DNA from: Pseudomonas chlororaphis
Lineage (GTDB): Bacteria > Pseudomonadota > Gammaproteobacteria > Pseudomonadales > Pseudomonadaceae
Assembly: GCA_001023535.1 (NCBI GenBank)
Contig: CP011020.1
Coordinates: 5,652,509 to 5,716,508, forward strand
Direction of reading: 5' to 3'
DNA: 64,000 bases
In this document: positions 47,499-59,032 of the stretch, in pieces
Numbering within the stretch: position 1 is the first letter of the stretch
Layout of the letters: the number at the start of each line of letters is the position of its first letter
Translations under genes and position numbers: made by a program
The notes under the pieces: model-generated
What the model saw: only the letters and a program-made list of their open reading frames with translations
Database searches by the model: none
Told to the model about the DNA's origin: nothing

Positions 47499-48563
47499 TT
47501 AGACGCTGAGGGCCGCGCGCAACTGCGCTTCGAGCAGACCGGCGTCCAGCGCCTGGCCGATCAGCACCAGGCGGGTGACTCGCGCTTCATCGGCGCCCCA
47601 CTGGCGATCGAAATGCTTGTCGAAACGCGTGCCGACACCCTGGACCAGCAAGCGCATCGGCTTGTTCGGGATGGCCGCGAAACCCTTGACCCGCAGCACG
47701 CCATGTTGCACCACCAGTTGAGTGAGCGCGTCCAGCAACAGGCTCTCGTCAGCCTGGGGCAGTTCGATGGAGATGGAGTCGAAAGCGTCGTGATCATGGT
47801 CATCTTCGTCGCCATCATGGTGATGGTCGTGATGGCTGTGGCGAGCGTCGATGTGTTCTTCGGAGCCGGCGCCCAGGCCGATCAACACGTCCAGTGGCAG
47901 GCGGCCGCTGCTGGCTTCGATGACCTTGACCGCCGGCGGCAATTCCTCGGCCACTTCCAGGCGGACTTTCGCCAGGTCTTCGGGGCTGATCAAGTCGGCC
48001 TTGTTGAGGATGACCAGGTCGGCGCTCGCCAGTTGATCGGCGAACAGTTCGTGCAGCGGCGATTCGTGGTCCAGGTTCGGATCGAGTTTGCGCATGGCGT
48101 CCACCTGGTCGGGGAACGCAGCGAAAGTGCCAGCCGCCACGGCAGGGCTGTCGACCACGGTGATGACCGCGTCGACGGTGCAGGCGCTGCGGATTTCCGG
48201 CCACTGGAAAGCCTGGACCAACGGCTTGGGCAAGGCCAGGCCGGAGGTTTCGATGAGGATGTGGTCGAGGTCGCCACGCCGGGCCACCAACTCACGCATC
48301 ACCGGGAAGAACTCTTCCTGCACCGTGCAGCACAGGCAGCCGTTGGCCAGCTCGTAGATGCGGCCGTTGGCTTCTTCTTCGGTGCAACCGATGGAGCACT
48401 GCTTGAGGATCTCACCGTCGATGCCCAGTTCGCCGAACTCGTTGACGATCACCGCGATGCGGCGACCCTGGGCGTTGTCGAGCATGTGCCGCAGCAACGT
48501 GGTTTTACCCGAGCCGAGAAAACCGGTGACGATGGTGACGGGGAGTTTGGCCAGTGTTTTCAT
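47499..48563 (-). CDS. cobW: CobW G3E GTPase
   Basis: A 354-aa G3E-family GTPase thought to deliver cobalt to the chelatase. Walker A is GFLGSGKTT, the metal site CxCC is NGCLCCTVQEE, and the switch/Mg motif ETSGLALP. The base-recognition motif is ILNKADL. A His/Asp-rich loop (HSHHDHHHDGDEDDHDHD) in the middle binds metal. ATG 48563 has AAGGG at 8 nt. It is the first gene under the leftward cobalamin riboswitch. Confidence 0.95.
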   Translation of the reverse strand: MKTLAKLPVTIVTGFLGSGKTTLLRHMLDNAQGRRIAVIVNEFGELGIDGEILKQCSIGCTEEEANGRIYELANGCLCCTVQEEFFPVMRELVARRGDLDHILIETSGLALPKPLVQAFQWPEIRSACTVDAVITVVDSPAVAAGTFAAFPDQVDAMRKLDPNLDHESPLHELFADQLASADLVILNKADLISPEDLAKVRLEVAEELPPAVKVIEASSGRLPLDVLIGLGAGSEEHIDARHSHHDHHHDGDEDDHDHDAFDSISIELPQADESLLLDALTQLVVQHGVLRVKGFAAIPNKPMRLLVQGVGTRFDKHFDRQWGADEARVTRLVLIGQALDAGLLEAQLRAALSV

Positions 48564-48671
48564 CGGATGCCCTTTGGCAAGGTGGCGGGCAAACGGGACG
48601 ACAACCGCAGGCACTGGCGTGCGCGGAAGATTTCGCCACCGGATCACCCCGCCCGGTTGTAGTGAGAATCT

Positions 48672-48872
48672 GTCTCGAGGCAGGTCTCCTGGCTGACGGC
48701 GGGGCCGGCCCGGCTTTGACAAAGCCTGGGCAGGCAATTCCTGCGCCTTCCCGTGCACATGCACAGTGGCCCGGCAGGAACGTCACCGTTCACAGTTGCG
48801 GGGGCAGCCGCGGCTTGGACCGCGTTCCCTTCTTAGCTTCGGCGCGAACCGAAGAACCTCGAAGGCGCAAGG
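48672..48872 (-). ncRNA. Cobalamin riboswitch upstream of cobW-cobN
   Basis: On the minus strand the aptamer landmarks occur in order: CTGCCCCCGCAACTGTGA with AACGGTGACG, then GCCACTGTGCATG...CGGGAAGGC, and the B12 box AGCCAGGAGACCTGCC (48679-48694). Helix P1 can form from TCGAGG (48857-48862) and CCTCGA (48675-48680). No U-tract terminator is obvious between it and cobW, so control is probably translational. High B12 should switch off the operon. Confidence 0.93.
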
Positions 48873-48935
48873 CTACGCAGGGTGTGCAGGCGGGTCAATC
48901 TCCGCAAGTAAGCTCTGCGGTGTCCTTGCTACCGC

Positions 48936-49030
48936 CATCGCGAGCAAGCTCGCTCCCACATTGGATCTGCATAGGTCTTGAATTTTGGGCCCGACGCAAA
49001 TCCTTGTGTGGGAGCGAGCTTGCTCGCGAT
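48936..49030. repeat. REP inverted doublet between the two riboswitches
   Basis: ATCGCGAGCAAGCTCGCTCCCAC and its inverse flank a 47-nt spacer. Confidence 0.88.
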
Positions 49031-49099
49031 TGGGCAGCGCAGCGGCCCTCTCCCCGCATTGACGCCCCGCCCCCGCCCATGCTCTCCTGTGCGCCTAGT

Positions 49100-49292
49100 T
49101 ACGGGTGCCCTTCACAGGGTGAAACGGGAAACCGGTGAATCGTGTGCTTTACTTCAAGGCCACGTCAGTCCGGTGCTGCCCCCGCAACGGTAAGCGAGCG
49201 AAGCGTCTTAACCACTGTGCCCATGGCATGGGAAGGTGACGCTTGCCGGCATGGCCCAGCCCCTGCCCCTCGCGAGCCCGGAGACCGGCCCA
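49100..49292 (+). ncRNA. Cobalamin riboswitch upstream of cbtBA
   Basis: The plus strand carries GGTGAAACGGGAAACCGGTG, the core GCTGCCCCCGCAACGGTAAGCG, a GTGCCCATGGCATGGGAAGG hairpin and the B12 box AGCCCGGAGACCGGCC (49275-49290). A terminator-like hairpin follows at 49336, which points to transcriptional control of the cobalt transporter genes. Confidence 0.95.
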
Positions 49293-49335
49293 TGACTCAA
49301 GCATCAACAAACCCGCGGTGGGCGGGCGCTGTTCG

Positions 49336-49363
49336 AACCCTGGCGGTCTGCGCCCGGGTTTTC
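49336..49363 (+). terminator. Riboswitch expression-platform terminator
   Basis: AACCC.GGCG pairs with CGCC.GGGTT with one mismatch, followed by TTTTC, between the aptamer and cbtB. It is the likely off-state structure. Confidence 0.65.
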
Positions 49364-49412
49364 ATTGCGCTCGATTTACCCACTGGACGAGACAAGAACA
49401 GAGGGAAGCGCC

Positions 49413-49601
49413 ATGTCGACCATCAGCAGCACCGTTCGTACCGCCAGCAGCACCACCACCCTGAGCCAGCGCCTGAGCGCGGCGATCCTCGCCTCGATCC
49501 TGGGTGCCGGGCTGGTCTATTTCGCCGGGTTCTCCCACATCGAAGCGGTGCACAACGCTGCCCACGACACCCGCCACAGCGCCGCCTTTCCGTGCCATTG
49601 A
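49413..49601 (+). CDS. cbtB: Cobalt transporter small subunit CbtB
   Basis: A 62-aa protein with one transmembrane helix (AAILASILGAGLVYFAGFSHIEAVHN) and a His-rich C-terminus (HNAAHDTRHSAAFPCH), the CbtB pattern. GAGGG precedes the ATG. It works with CbtA in B12-regulated cobalt uptake. Confidence 0.92.
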   Translation: MSTISSTVRTASSTTTLSQRLSAAILASILGAGLVYFAGFSHIEAVHNAAHDTRHSAAFPCH

Positions 49602-49612
49602 GACCTGACGAC

Positions 49613-50308
49613 ATGATCAAGCGTATCGCCCAGACCGCCGGTTTCAGTGGACTGCTGGCCGCCCTGCTGCTGACCCTCCTGCAAAGTTTCTGGGTATCGC
49701 CGCTGATTCTCCAGGCCGAGACCTATGAAAAAGCCCCCGCGGCCGAAGTCCACGAGCACGCGGCCGGGGTCGCCCATACCCATGACGCCGAAGCCTGGGA
49801 GCCGGAAGACGGCTGGCAGCGCGTGCTGTCCACCACGGGGGGCAACCTGGTGGTAGCGGTGGGCTTTGCGCTGATGCTGGCCGGCTTGTACACCTTGCGC
49901 GCACCGACCCGCACCGCCCAGGGCCTGCTCTGGGGGCTGGCCGGCTATGCCACGTTCGTCCTGGCTCCGACCCTCGGCTTGCCGCCGGAGTTGCCCGGCA
50001 CGGCGGCGGCTGACCTGGCCCAGCGGCAGATGTGGTGGATCGGCACCGCCGCCTCCACCGCCGTGGGCATCGCCCTGATCGCCTTCGGCCGGCACTGGCT
50101 GCTCAAGCTGCTGGGCGTGGCAACCCTGCTGGTGCCCCACGTCATTGGCGCACCGCAACCGGAGGTCCATTCGATGCTGGCACCCGAAGCCCTTGAAACC
50201 CAGTTCAAGATCGCCTCGCAGCTGACCAACGTGGCGTTCTGGCTGGCCCTGGGCCTGATCAGCGCCTGGCTGTTCCGCCGTGACGGTCAAGCCCACCACG
50301 AGGCATGA
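49613..50308 (+). CDS. cbtA: Cobalt transporter subunit CbtA
   Basis: A 231-aa membrane protein with five or six hydrophobic segments and a metal-binding periplasmic loop (EVHEHAAGVAHTHDAE). The first helix MIKRIAQTAGFSGLLAALLLTLLQS and the FVLAPTLGLPPELPG segment are family features. It begins 11 nt after cbtB and its stop overlaps the cobE ATG. Confidence 0.93.
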   Translation: MIKRIAQTAGFSGLLAALLLTLLQSFWVSPLILQAETYEKAPAAEVHEHAAGVAHTHDAEAWEPEDGWQRVLSTTGGNLVVAVGFALMLAGLYTLRAPTRTAQGLLWGLAGYATFVLAPTLGLPPELPGTAAADLAQRQMWWIGTAASTAVGIALIAFGRHWLLKLLGVATLLVPHVIGAPQPEVHSMLAPEALETQFKIASQLTNVAFWLALGLISAWLFRRDGQAHHEA

Positions 50309-50724
50309 ACAGCCGCTCTTCCCAGGCTGCGCCGACCCTGGTGATCGGCCTGGGCTGCCAGCGTGGTTGTCCGACCAGCGCGTTGCGCGCCTTGCTGGAG
50401 CAAACCCTGCAAGCCCACGGCATCGACCTTGATCGCGTGCAGGCCCTGGCCAGTATCGACCTCAAGCAGAACGAAGCGGGCCTGCTGGAGCTGGCCGAGC
50501 ATCTGGCGCTGCCGCTGGTGTGCTTCAGTGCCGAGCAGTTGGCCGGTTATCAGGACCGTCTCAGCCACCGCTCCGACATTGCCTTCGAACGGACCGGCTG
50601 CTACGGCATCGCCGAAAGCGCCGCCCTGGCCCTGGCCGACCGCTGGGGCACGGCACCGGCCACGCTGCTGATTACCCGCCAGCGAGGCCTCAAGAGCACG
50701 CTGGCCTTGGCGGTCGTGGCGTAA
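50305..50724 (+). CDS. cobE: Cobalamin biosynthesis protein CobE (CbiG C-terminal domain)
   Basis: A 139-aa protein matching the C-terminal domain of CbiG: VIGLGCQRGCPTSALRALLEQTL, IDLKQNEAGLLELAEHL and GCYGIAESAALAL. CobE is needed for aerobic cobalamin synthesis, though its exact step is unsettled. It overlaps cbtA by 4 nt, so it shares the riboswitch control. Confidence 0.92.
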   Translation: MNSRSSQAAPTLVIGLGCQRGCPTSALRALLEQTLQAHGIDLDRVQALASIDLKQNEAGLLELAEHLALPLVCFSAEQLAGYQDRLSHRSDIAFERTGCYGIAESAALALADRWGTAPATLLITRQRGLKSTLALAVVA

Positions 50725-50799
50725 ATCCCGATAATCCACGCCCAGGATCATGAGCGATCTTCATCCAAGCGCCACTCACCTACCCTGCAGGAGCCGGTC

Positions 50800-51546
50800 A
50801 TGACCGTTTACTTCATCGGCGCCGGCCCCGGCGACCCGGAACTCATCACCGTCAAGGGCCAGCGGCTGATCCGCAGCTGCGCCGTGATCATCTACGCCGG
50901 CTCCCTGGTACCGGCCGCCGTGCTGGAAGGCCACCGCGCCCAGCAGGTGATCAACAGCGCCGAGTTGCACCTCGAACAGATCATCGAATTGATCAGGGCG
51001 GCCCACCTCAAGGGCCAGGATGTCGCCCGGGTGCACTCCGGGGACCCGAGCCTGTACGGCGCCATCGGCGAGCAGATTCGCTGCCTGCGGGCGTTGGAGA
51101 TTCCGTTCGAGATCATTCCGGGCGTTACCGCAACGTCCGCCTGCGCCGCCCTGCTGGGCGCCGAGCTGACCCTGCCGGACGTGTCCCAGAGCGTCATCCT
51201 GACCCGTTACGCCGACAAGACCGCCATGCCCGCCGGGGAGGAACTGGGCAGCCTGGCGCAACACGGCGCAACCCTGGCGGTTCACCTGGGGGTCAATCAT
51301 CTGGAAAAAATCGTGGCTGAACTGCTGCCGCACTACGGCGCGGATTGCCCGGTCGCCGTGATCCACCGGGCCACCTGGCCGGATCAGGATTGGGCCGTGG
51401 GCACGCTGGCAGACATCGCTGCAAAGGTCCAGGCCAAGGGCTTTCGCCGCACGGCGCTGATCCTGGTGGGACGGGTGCTGGGCAATGATGTGTTCAGCGA
51501 GTCATCGCTGTACCGCGCCGGGCATGCGCACCTCTACAGGCCCTGA
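50800..51546 (+). CDS. cobM: Precorrin-4 C11-methyltransferase
   Basis: A 248-aa SAM-dependent tetrapyrrole methylase that adds the C11 methyl group to precorrin-4. It opens MTVYFIGAGPGDPELITVKG (SAM-binding glycine loop), with YAGSLVP, RVHSGDPSLYGAI, PGVTATSACAALLGAELTLP and RATWPDQ. It lies 75 nt after cobE in the same direction and ends the cobalamin set. Confidence 0.96.
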   Translation: MTVYFIGAGPGDPELITVKGQRLIRSCAVIIYAGSLVPAAVLEGHRAQQVINSAELHLEQIIELIRAAHLKGQDVARVHSGDPSLYGAIGEQIRCLRALEIPFEIIPGVTATSACAALLGAELTLPDVSQSVILTRYADKTAMPAGEELGSLAQHGATLAVHLGVNHLEKIVAELLPHYGADCPVAVIHRATWPDQDWAVGTLADIAAKVQAKGFRRTALILVGRVLGNDVFSESSLYRAGHAHLYRP

Positions 51547-51572
51547 GCCGTCAGCCGGATCGACCCGAATCC

Positions 51573-51707
51573 CTGTGGGAGCGGGCTTGCTCGCGAAAAC
51601 GGTGTATCAGGTGGCTGACGTGCTGTATGTACCGCCGCCTTCGCGAGCAAGCTCGCTCCCACAGGACTCACCGCAATCCTTGTGGGAGCGAGCTTGCTCG
51701 CGAAGCG
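51573..51707. repeat. REP triplet (GGGAGCGGGCTTGC family)
   Basis: Three copies in alternating orientation at about 51573-51600, 51640-51664 and 51680-51707, between convergent cobM and nfuA. Confidence 0.9.
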
Positions 51708-51726
51708 GTAGCCCAGCCTGCGCCAA

Positions 51727-52380
<654 letters not shown>

Positions 52381-52426
52381 TCAGGAAAGCAGCCGGCGAC
52401 ACGATCCGCGAAGCCGGCCGTTCCCC

Positions 52427-54718
52427 TCAGAGGTTCTGGTAGCGGTTCATGTCCAGCACACCGGCTTCCAACGGCTCCGTCTCATGGATGTACTGGCTCA
52501 GGTCGTGGAAGTAGAACCAGAACTGCGGGTGACTGCGGCGAATCCCCCAGCGCTCGACAATCCGCTCGAACGCCGGCTCGTCCTGGGCGCTTTCCATGGC
52601 GTCGACGAACGCCGGCACCTGCCCGGCCGGGATGTTGAAGATAAAGTTCGGGTAGCTGCTGAGCACCCCCGGGTACACCGTCAAGGTGTCCAGGCCGGGT
52701 TGGTAACGCAGTTCCTCGCCCAGCAGGAACGCCACGTTGCTGTGGGCCCGGTTGCGCATCAGGCTGTAGACCTCACGGTGGCCGCCAGGGGTTTCGACCC
52801 GCAACAGGGTCGCTTCGGGCAGTTGATTGATGACGCTGAGCCCCGCCGCCGGGCGTGACACCAGGCGGCTGAGGGCCTGTTCGGCGTTCTGCAGGGCCGG
52901 ATCGATGTTCGGCCGCGAGCAATAGGCGCCTTCGCAGCGGTTGATCGGGTCGGGCCGCGCGTTCAGTTCGCCATAACGGGCCAGCAACTGCCGGGTGAAG
53001 TCACGCATCGGGTCGTGTTCATCGAGCTTGAGCGCGGTCGGCTTGTCATCGTCGATGGCCTCGTAATCGAGCCACATCTTGAACTTGCCCCCGGACTGGT
53101 ACCAGTCGTCAAGATAGGCTTCGCGGGAATCGGCCGGCATCAGGCGCAGGAAGTTCTGCTCGGCGCCGTTGCGGATCAGGTCGAAGTACAGCCGGGTCTG
53201 GGCCTGGTGGGACACATTGCCGAACACATCGAAGTTCACCGCCAACTGGTAATAGGTGCGCTCCAGCAGCGGGAAATCGAACAGCCACATCGTCTGCGGC
53301 ACGTCGCCGATCAGGCCCTTGGTCACCGAGGCACTGTCGAAATGCCGGAAGATGCTCAACAGCGCATTGTCATTACCGGCCCACAACGTCGACCAACTCG
53401 GCGGCGGCAACTCGGCGTAGTTGTCGCGGCGCAACGCTTCGTACGCGTTGCGCTTGTCGCGGTAGTCGCGCCACAGGCTCAGGACGCTGCCGACGTCGTC
53501 ATTCTGTCCCGGCATCGCCAGCAACGGCGTGGCCTGGCCGCGATAGTTCGGGTCGGTGATGTACAGGTCATGCTCGGGGGCCTGGAACAGCGCCCAGAAA
53601 TTGTCGCGGATCACATCCGTGGCGATCTGACCCCGGCACACCGGCCCACGGATGAAGGTGCGCACGAAGTACTCGGCATTATCGAGCATGAACTGGTAGC
53701 GCGCCTGGGCCGGGATCGCCTCGAAGGTGGAGAACGGATTGGCCCGGCGCTCCGGCCCATAACCTGGCAATGCGCTGACCTGCCACTTGCCGCTGTAGAA
53801 CAGGCTCTTGATCCGCGCCATCTTGGCCGGGCTCAAGCCATAGGTGATGTGGGTCTTGTGCACGATCACCCCCTGCACCGGCCACAGCCGGTAATAGATG
53901 CGGGTGCCGGGATCGTCGTTCGGGCGGCGGGTGTTGATCAGGTCGATGGGCTGGCCGGTGGGCGTGCGTGAACGCACCCACTGGAAGAAATGCCCCGGCT
54001 CGCCGTCCTTGAAATAGATGTGCGCCAGAAACCAGTGCTCGAACAACCAGCGCCCCACCAGGCTTTCCCGGGCGCCAGGCGCATTGAGCAGGTTCTCCCA
54101 CTGCACCACCTGCAAGGCCTCGGCAGCACTCGGAGCCAGGGCCTGCTGGTCGATGGGCGCACCGGCCGCCAGCCAGCGCTGCAACGTCTGGTACTGCTGG
54201 TCGGTCAGACCGGTGACGGCCAGGGGCATGCCTTCGCGCGGATGTGCGGCGGCATACTCGTCGAATTGCCCCGGCACCGCGCAACTGTTGTCGCGGTTGA
54301 GCCCGAGCACGATGTCTTCGGGCAGCTTGGCGTTGGGCGTCAGCGGCGTGCGGTGGCCCAGTTCCAGCATCCGCGCCATCAACGCCGCCTGGCTGCCCTG
54401 GGCATCGAGCACCGAATAGAACCCCTTGCGCTGCCAGGCCCGTTGGCCGGACGCGTCATAGAACAACCGGGTCGGCTCCGCCGCCACTCGCCGCTCACCG
54501 TCATACACCGACAGTTTGCTCGCGCCCCGGGCCACGCCTTCGCCGCTGCCCAGGTTCAACTGGCAGGCGGAGTCGTAGCAGGCGTGGCAGGCCACGCATT
54601 TCTCCGTGAAGATCGGCTGGATGTCGCGCGTATAGGAAAGTGCCGGGACGGGATCCCCGGCCACTGCAATGAAAGACCACAGCAGCAACAGACTGCCGAC
54701 GAAAACCCGGTACGGCAT
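52427..54718 (-). CDS. cti: Fatty acid cis/trans isomerase
   Basis: A 763-aa periplasmic heme protein that turns cis unsaturated fatty acids of membrane lipids into trans, a solvent and heat stress response in Pseudomonas. The N-terminus [21 protein letters not shown] is a signal peptide, and the c-type heme site CVACH follows near residue 41. The rest matches the family ([46 protein letters not shown]). The length is usual. ATG 54718 is chosen for the signal peptide and AGGAT upstream. It is divergent from metH. Confidence 0.96.
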   Translation of the reverse strand: MPYRVFVGSLLLLWSFIAVAGDPVPALSYTRDIQPIFTEKCVACHACYDSACQLNLGSGEGVARGASKLSVYDGERRVAAEPTRLFYDASGQRAWQRKGFYSVLDAQGSQAALMARMLELGHRTPLTPNAKLPEDIVLGLNRDNSCAVPGQFDEYAAAHPREGMPLAVTGLTDQQYQTLQRWLAAGAPIDQQALAPSAAEALQVVQWENLLNAPGARESLVGRWLFEHWFLAHIYFKDGEPGHFFQWVRSRTPTGQPIDLINTRRPNDDPGTRIYYRLWPVQGVIVHKTHITYGLSPAKMARIKSLFYSGKWQVSALPGYGPERRANPFSTFEAIPAQARYQFMLDNAEYFVRTFIRGPVCRGQIATDVIRDNFWALFQAPEHDLYITDPNYRGQATPLLAMPGQNDDVGSVLSLWRDYRDKRNAYEALRRDNYAELPPPSWSTLWAGNDNALLSIFRHFDSASVTKGLIGDVPQTMWLFDFPLLERTYYQLAVNFDVFGNVSHQAQTRLYFDLIRNGAEQNFLRLMPADSREAYLDDWYQSGGKFKMWLDYEAIDDDKPTALKLDEHDPMRDFTRQLLARYGELNARPDPINRCEGAYCSRPNIDPALQNAEQALSRLVSRPAAGLSVINQLPEATLLRVETPGGHREVYSLMRNRAHSNVAFLLGEELRYQPGLDTLTVYPGVLSSYPNFIFNIPAGQVPAFVDAMESAQDEPAFERIVERWGIRRSHPQFWFYFHDLSQYIHETEPLEAGVLDMNRYQNL

Positions 54719-54872
54719 GTCGCGGATCCTGAAAGAAAGTCCGGCGATTCTACCGGGCCAGCACTCCCTTGCAAACATGAGCGAGATTCATGCAAAAGGC
54801 ACCTGCGATCAAATACCGTACAGGTTTGCTATCATCCCGGCTTTCGTCATCGTCATTTTTCCAGGTAGTCCT

Positions 54873-57800
54873 ATGTCTGATCGCAGCGCTCGCCTTTATC
54901 TTCTCCAGCAAGCCCTCAAGGAACGCATCCTGATCCTCGACGGTGGCATGGGCACGATGATCCAGAGCTATAAGCTGGAAGAGCAGGACTACCGCGGCAA
55001 GCGTTTCGCCGACTGGCCGAGCGACGTCAAGGGCAACAACGACCTGCTGGTGCTGAGTCGCCCCGACGTGATCGGCGCCATCGAAAAAGCCTACCTGGAT
55101 GCCGGTGCCGACATCCTGGAGACCAACACCTTCAACGCCACCCAGGTGTCCCAGGCCGACTACGGCATGCAGGGCCTGGCCTATGAGCTGAACGTGGAAG
55201 GCGCGCGCCTGGCCCGTCAGGTGGCCGACGCCAAGACCCTGGAAACCCCGGACAAGCCACGCTTCGTCGCCGGCGTGCTCGGCCCGACCAGCCGTACCTG
55301 CTCGCTCTCACCAGACGTGAACAACCCCGGCTACCGCAATGTGACCTTCGATGAACTGGTGGAAAACTACACCGAGGCCACCCGGGGCCTGATCGAAGGC
55401 GGCGCCGACCTGATCCTGATCGAGACCATCTTCGACACGTTGAACGCCAAGGCGGCGATTTTCGCCGTACAAGGGGTTTATGAAGAGCTGGGCGTCGAGC
55501 TGCCGATCATGATCTCCGGCACCATCACCGACGCCTCCGGCCGCACCCTCTCCGGCCAGACCACCGAAGCCTTCTGGAACTCCGTGGCCCACGCCAAGCC
55601 GATCTCCGTGGGCCTGAACTGCGCCCTTGGTGCCCGCGAGCTGCGGCCTTACCTCGAAGAGCTGTCGAACAAGGCCAACACCCATGTCTCGGCGCACCCG
55701 AACGCCGGCCTGCCCAACGAATTCGGCGAATACGACGAACTGCCGGCCGAAACCGCCAAGGTCATCGAGGAGTTCGCCCAGAGCGGCTTCCTGAACATCG
55801 TCGGCGGCTGCTGCGGCACCACGCCGGCGCACATCGAAGCCATCGCCAAGGCCGTGGCCGGTTATGCCCCGCGACAGATTCCGGAGATTCCACGGGCCTG
55901 CCGCCTGTCGGGCCTGGAACCGTTCACCATCGACCGCAACTCGCTGTTCGTCAACGTGGGCGAGCGGACCAACATCACCGGCTCCGCCAAGTTCGCCCGG
56001 CTGATCCGCGAAGACAACTACACCGAAGCCCTCGAAGTGGCCCTGCAACAGGTCGAGGCCGGCGCCCAGGTGATCGACATCAACATGGACGAGGGCATGC
56101 TCGACTCGAAGAAGGCCATGGTGACCTTCCTCAACCTGATCGCCGGCGAACCGGACATCTCCCGCGTGCCGATCATGATCGACTCCTCGAAGTGGGACGT
56201 GATCGAAGCCGGCCTCAAGTGCATCCAGGGCAAGGGCATCGTCAACTCCATCAGCATGAAGGAAGGCGTCGAGCAGTTCATCCACCACGCCAAGCTGTGC
56301 AAGCGCTACGGCGCCGCCGTGGTGGTAATGGCCTTCGACGAAGCCGGCCAGGCCGACACCGAGGCGCGCAAGAAGGAAATCTGCAAGCGTTCCTACGACA
56401 TCCTGGTCAATGAAGTGGGCTTCCCACCGGAAGACATCATCTTCGACCCGAACATCTTCGCCGTGGCCACCGGCATCGAAGAGCACAACAACTATGCCGT
56501 GGATTTCATCAACGCCTGCGCCTACATTCGCGACGAGTTGCCCTACGCGCTGACCTCCGGCGGCGTGTCCAACGTGTCCTTCTCGTTCCGCGGCAACAAC
56601 CCGGTGCGCGAGGCGATTCACTCGGTGTTCCTGCTGTATGCGATCCGCGCGGGCCTGACCATGGGCATCGTCAACGCCGGCCAGCTGGAGATCTACGACC
56701 AGATCCCGGTGGAGCTGCGCGACGCCGTCGAAGACGTGATCCTCAACCGCACGCCCGAGGGCACCGACGCCCTGCTCGCCATCGCCGACAAGTACAAGGG
56801 CGATGGCAGCGTCAAGGAAGCGGAAACCGAAGAGTGGCGCGGCTGGGAGGTCAACAAGCGCCTGGAACATGCGCTGGTCAAGGGCATCACCACCCACATC
56901 GTCGAAGACACCGAAGAATCGCGACTGTCCTTCGCCCGCCCGATCGAAGTCATCGAAGGCCCGCTGATGGCTGGCATGAACATCGTTGGCGACCTGTTCG
57001 GCGCCGGCAAGATGTTCCTGCCCCAGGTGGTCAAGTCGGCGCGGGTGATGAAACAGGCCGTGGCCCACCTGATCCCGTTCATCGAAGCGGAAAAAGGCGA
57101 CAAGCCGGAAGCCAAGGGCAAGATCCTGATGGCCACGGTCAAGGGCGACGTCCATGACATCGGCAAGAACATCGTCGGCGTGGTCCTCGGTTGCAACGGC
57201 TACGACATCGTCGACTTGGGCGTGATGGTGCCGGCGGAAAAGATCCTGCAGGTGGCCAAGGACGAGAAGTGCGACATCATCGGCCTGTCCGGCCTGATCA
57301 CCCCCTCGCTGGATGAAATGGTGCACGTGGCCCGCGAGATGCAGCGCCAGGATTTCCACCTGCCGTTGATGATCGGTGGCGCCACCACCTCCAAGGCCCA
57401 CACCGCGGTGAAGATCGAGCCCAAGTACAGCAACGATGCGGTGATCTACGTCACCGACGCCTCCCGCGCCGTAGGCGTTGCCACGCAGTTGCTGTCCAAG
57501 GAGCTGAAGGCGGGGTTCGTCGAGAAGACCCGCCAGGACTACATGGACGTGCGCGAGCGCACCGCCAACCGAAGCGCCCGCACCGAGCGCCTGAGCTACA
57601 GCGCCGCCATCGCCAAGAAGCCGCAGTTCGACTGGAGCAGCTACCAACCGGTCAAGCCGACGTTCACGGGCGCCAAGGTGCTGGACAACATCGACCTGAA
57701 CGTCCTGGCCGAATACATCGACTGGACGCCGTTTTTCATCTCCTGGGACCTGGCCGGCAAATTCCCGCGCATCCTCACCGACGAAGTGGTCGGGGAAGCC

Positions 57801-58583
57801 GCCACCGCGCTGTACGCCGATGCCCAGGCCATGTTGCGCAAGCTGATCGACGAAAAGCTCATCAGCGCCCGCGCCGTGTTCGGCTTCTGGCCGGCCAACC
57901 AGGTGCATGACGACGACCTGGAAGTCTACGGCGATGACGGCAAGCCACTGGCTCGCCTGCATCACCTGCGCCAGCAGATCATCAAGACCGACGGCAAGCC
58001 GAACTTCTCCCTGGCCGACTTCGTCGCCCCCAAGGACAGCGGCGTGACCGACTACGTGGGCGGCTTCATCACCACCGCCGGCATCGGCGCCGAGGAAGTG
58101 GCCAAGGCCTACCAGGACGCTGGCGACGACTACAACTCGATCATGGTCAAGGCTTTGGCCGACCGCCTGGCCGAGGCCTGCGCCGAATGGCTGCACCAGC
58201 AGGTGCGCAAGGAACACTGGGGTTATGCCAAGGACGAAAGCCTGGACAACGAGGCACTGATCAAGGAGCAATACAGCGGTATCCGCCCTGCTCCCGGCTA
58301 CCCGGCCTGCCCGGACCACACCGAGAAAGCCACCCTGTTCCGCCTGCTCGACCCCGAGGCCAGCGAACTCAAGGCTGGACGCAGCGGCGTGTTTCTCACC
58401 GAACACTACGCCATGTTCCCGGCGGCGGCCGTCAGCGGCTGGTACTTCGCCCATCCGCAGGCGCAATACTTCGCCGTGGGCAAGATCGACAAGGACCAGG
58501 TCCAGAGCTACACCGGCCGCAAGGGCCAGGACCTGAGCGTGACCGAGCGCTGGCTGGCGCCGAACCTGGGCTATGACAACTGA
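54873..58583 (+). CDS. metH: Cobalamin-dependent methionine synthase
   Basis: A 1236-aa enzyme that transfers a methyl group from methyl-tetrahydrofolate to homocysteine through methylcobalamin. The homocysteine domain begins [12 protein letters not shown] and ends with the zinc cysteines [11 protein letters not shown]. The folate domain follows ([16 protein letters not shown]). The B12 domain has [11 protein letters not shown] (the cobalt-ligand His), and the activation domain is at the C-terminus ([18 protein letters not shown]). ATG 54873 follows AGGT; an earlier in-frame ATG lies inside the divergent cti gene. No riboswitch is seen upstream. Confidence 0.98.
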   Translation: MSDRSARLYLLQQALKERILILDGGMGTMIQSYKLEEQDYRGKRFADWPSDVKGNNDLLVLSRPDVIGAIEKAYLDAGADILETNTFNATQVSQADYGMQGLAYELNVEGARLARQVADAKTLETPDKPRFVAGVLGPTSRTCSLSPDVNNPGYRNVTFDELVENYTEATRGLIEGGADLILIETIFDTLNAKAAIFAVQGVYEELGVELPIMISGTITDASGRTLSGQTTEAFWNSVAHAKPISVGLNCALGARELRPYLEELSNKANTHVSAHPNAGLPNEFGEYDELPAETAKVIEEFAQSGFLNIVGGCCGTTPAHIEAIAKAVAGYAPRQIPEIPRACRLSGLEPFTIDRNSLFVNVGERTNITGSAKFARLIREDNYTEALEVALQQVEAGAQVIDINMDEGMLDSKKAMVTFLNLIAGEPDISRVPIMIDSSKWDVIEAGLKCIQGKGIVNSISMKEGVEQFIHHAKLCKRYGAAVVVMAFDEAGQADTEARKKEICKRSYDILVNEVGFPPEDIIFDPNIFAVATGIEEHNNYAVDFINACAYIRDELPYALTSGGVSNVSFSFRGNNPVREAIHSVFLLYAIRAGLTMGIVNAGQLEIYDQIPVELRDAVEDVILNRTPEGTDALLAIADKYKGDGSVKEAETEEWRGWEVNKRLEHALVKGITTHIVEDTEESRLSFARPIEVIEGPLMAGMNIVGDLFGAGKMFLPQVVKSARVMKQAVAHLIPFIEAEKGDKPEAKGKILMATVKGDVHDIGKNIVGVVLGCNGYDIVDLGVMVPAEKILQVAKDEKCDIIGLSGLITPSLDEMVHVAREMQRQDFHLPLMIGGATTSKAHTAVKIEPKYSNDAVIYVTDASRAVGVATQLLSKELKAGFVEKTRQDYMDVRERTANRSARTERLSYSAAIAKKPQFDWSSYQPVKPTFTGAKVLDNIDLNVLAEYIDWTPFFISWDLAGKFPRILTDEVVGEAATALYADAQAMLRKLIDEKLISARAVFGFWPANQVHDDDLEVYGDDGKPLARLHHLRQQIIKTDGKPNFSLADFVAPKDSGVTDYVGGFITTAGIGAEEVAKAYQDAGDDYNSIMVKALADRLAEACAEWLHQQVRKEHWGYAKDESLDNEALIKEQYSGIRPAPGYPACPDHTEKATLFRLLDPEASELKAGRSGVFLTEHYAMFPAAAVSGWYFAHPQAQYFAVGKIDKDQVQSYTGRKGQDLSVTERWLAPNLGYDN

Positions 58584-58588
58584 GTGAA

Positions 58589-58623
58589 GGGATCACGGTC
58601 GGCAACGGCCGTGATCCTTTTTT
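58589..58623 (+). terminator. Intrinsic terminator of metH
   Basis: GGATCACGG (58590-58598) pairs with CCGTGATCC (58609-58617), followed by TTTTTT. Confidence 0.9.
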
Positions 58624-58671
58624 CCACGGGTTGTCTATGCTTGTCCCAGACCCATGGCAGACGAGGGATTT

Positions 58672-58890
58672 ATGGACGATCCAGTCGACAACAAGCCGCC
58701 GACCCTGCTGCAGATGATGCACAGCGTGCTGGCCGCCGCTTTCGGCGTGCAAAGCGGCAAGAACCGCGCCCGTGATTTCACCCACGGCAAACCGAGTCAC
58801 TTCGTGATACTGGGCATCGCCTTCACGGTGATCTTCGCCCTGACGCTGTTCGGAATCGTCAAGCTGGTGGTGCACCTGGCGGGGTTGTAG
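58672..58890 (+). CDS. DUF2970 family membrane protein
   Basis: A 72-aa protein with PTLLQMMHSVLAAAFGVQSGKNRARDF and a C-terminal transmembrane helix (FVILGIAFTVIFALTLFGIVKLVV), the DUF2970 pattern. Function is unknown. GAGGGATTT precedes ATG 58672. Confidence 0.85.
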   Translation: MDDPVDNKPPTLLQMMHSVLAAAFGVQSGKNRARDFTHGKPSHFVILGIAFTVIFALTLFGIVKLVVHLAGL

Positions 58891-58915
58891 CAAATCCCCC
58901 AGCAACCACACCCTT

Positions 58916-59009
58916 CTGTGGGAGCGGGCTTGCTCGCGAATGCGGTGATTCAGTCAATATGAATGTTGGCTGACACACCGCATTTCGCGAGCAAGCCCGC
59001 TCCCACAGG
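58916..59009. repeat. REP inverted doublet (GGGAGCGGGCTTGC family)
   Basis: CTGTGGGAGCGGGCTTGCTC and its inverse flank a spacer of about 40 nt between convergent genes. Confidence 0.9.
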
Positions 59010-59032
59010 TTTTTCATCGCATAGTCGATCGA

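Noticed and set aside
51573..51707. Possible CRISPR array from alternating repeats
   Set aside because: Units alternate in orientation, differ in spacing and are REP palindromes; no cas genes in the window.
54719..54872. Possible SAH or cobalamin riboswitch before metH
   Set aside because: The leader is short and none of the aptamer signatures (B12 box, SAH core) could be found.
55308..58466. 1052-codon minus-strand open frame
   Set aside because: Antisense shadow of metH, whose domains and active-site residues are all recognisable.
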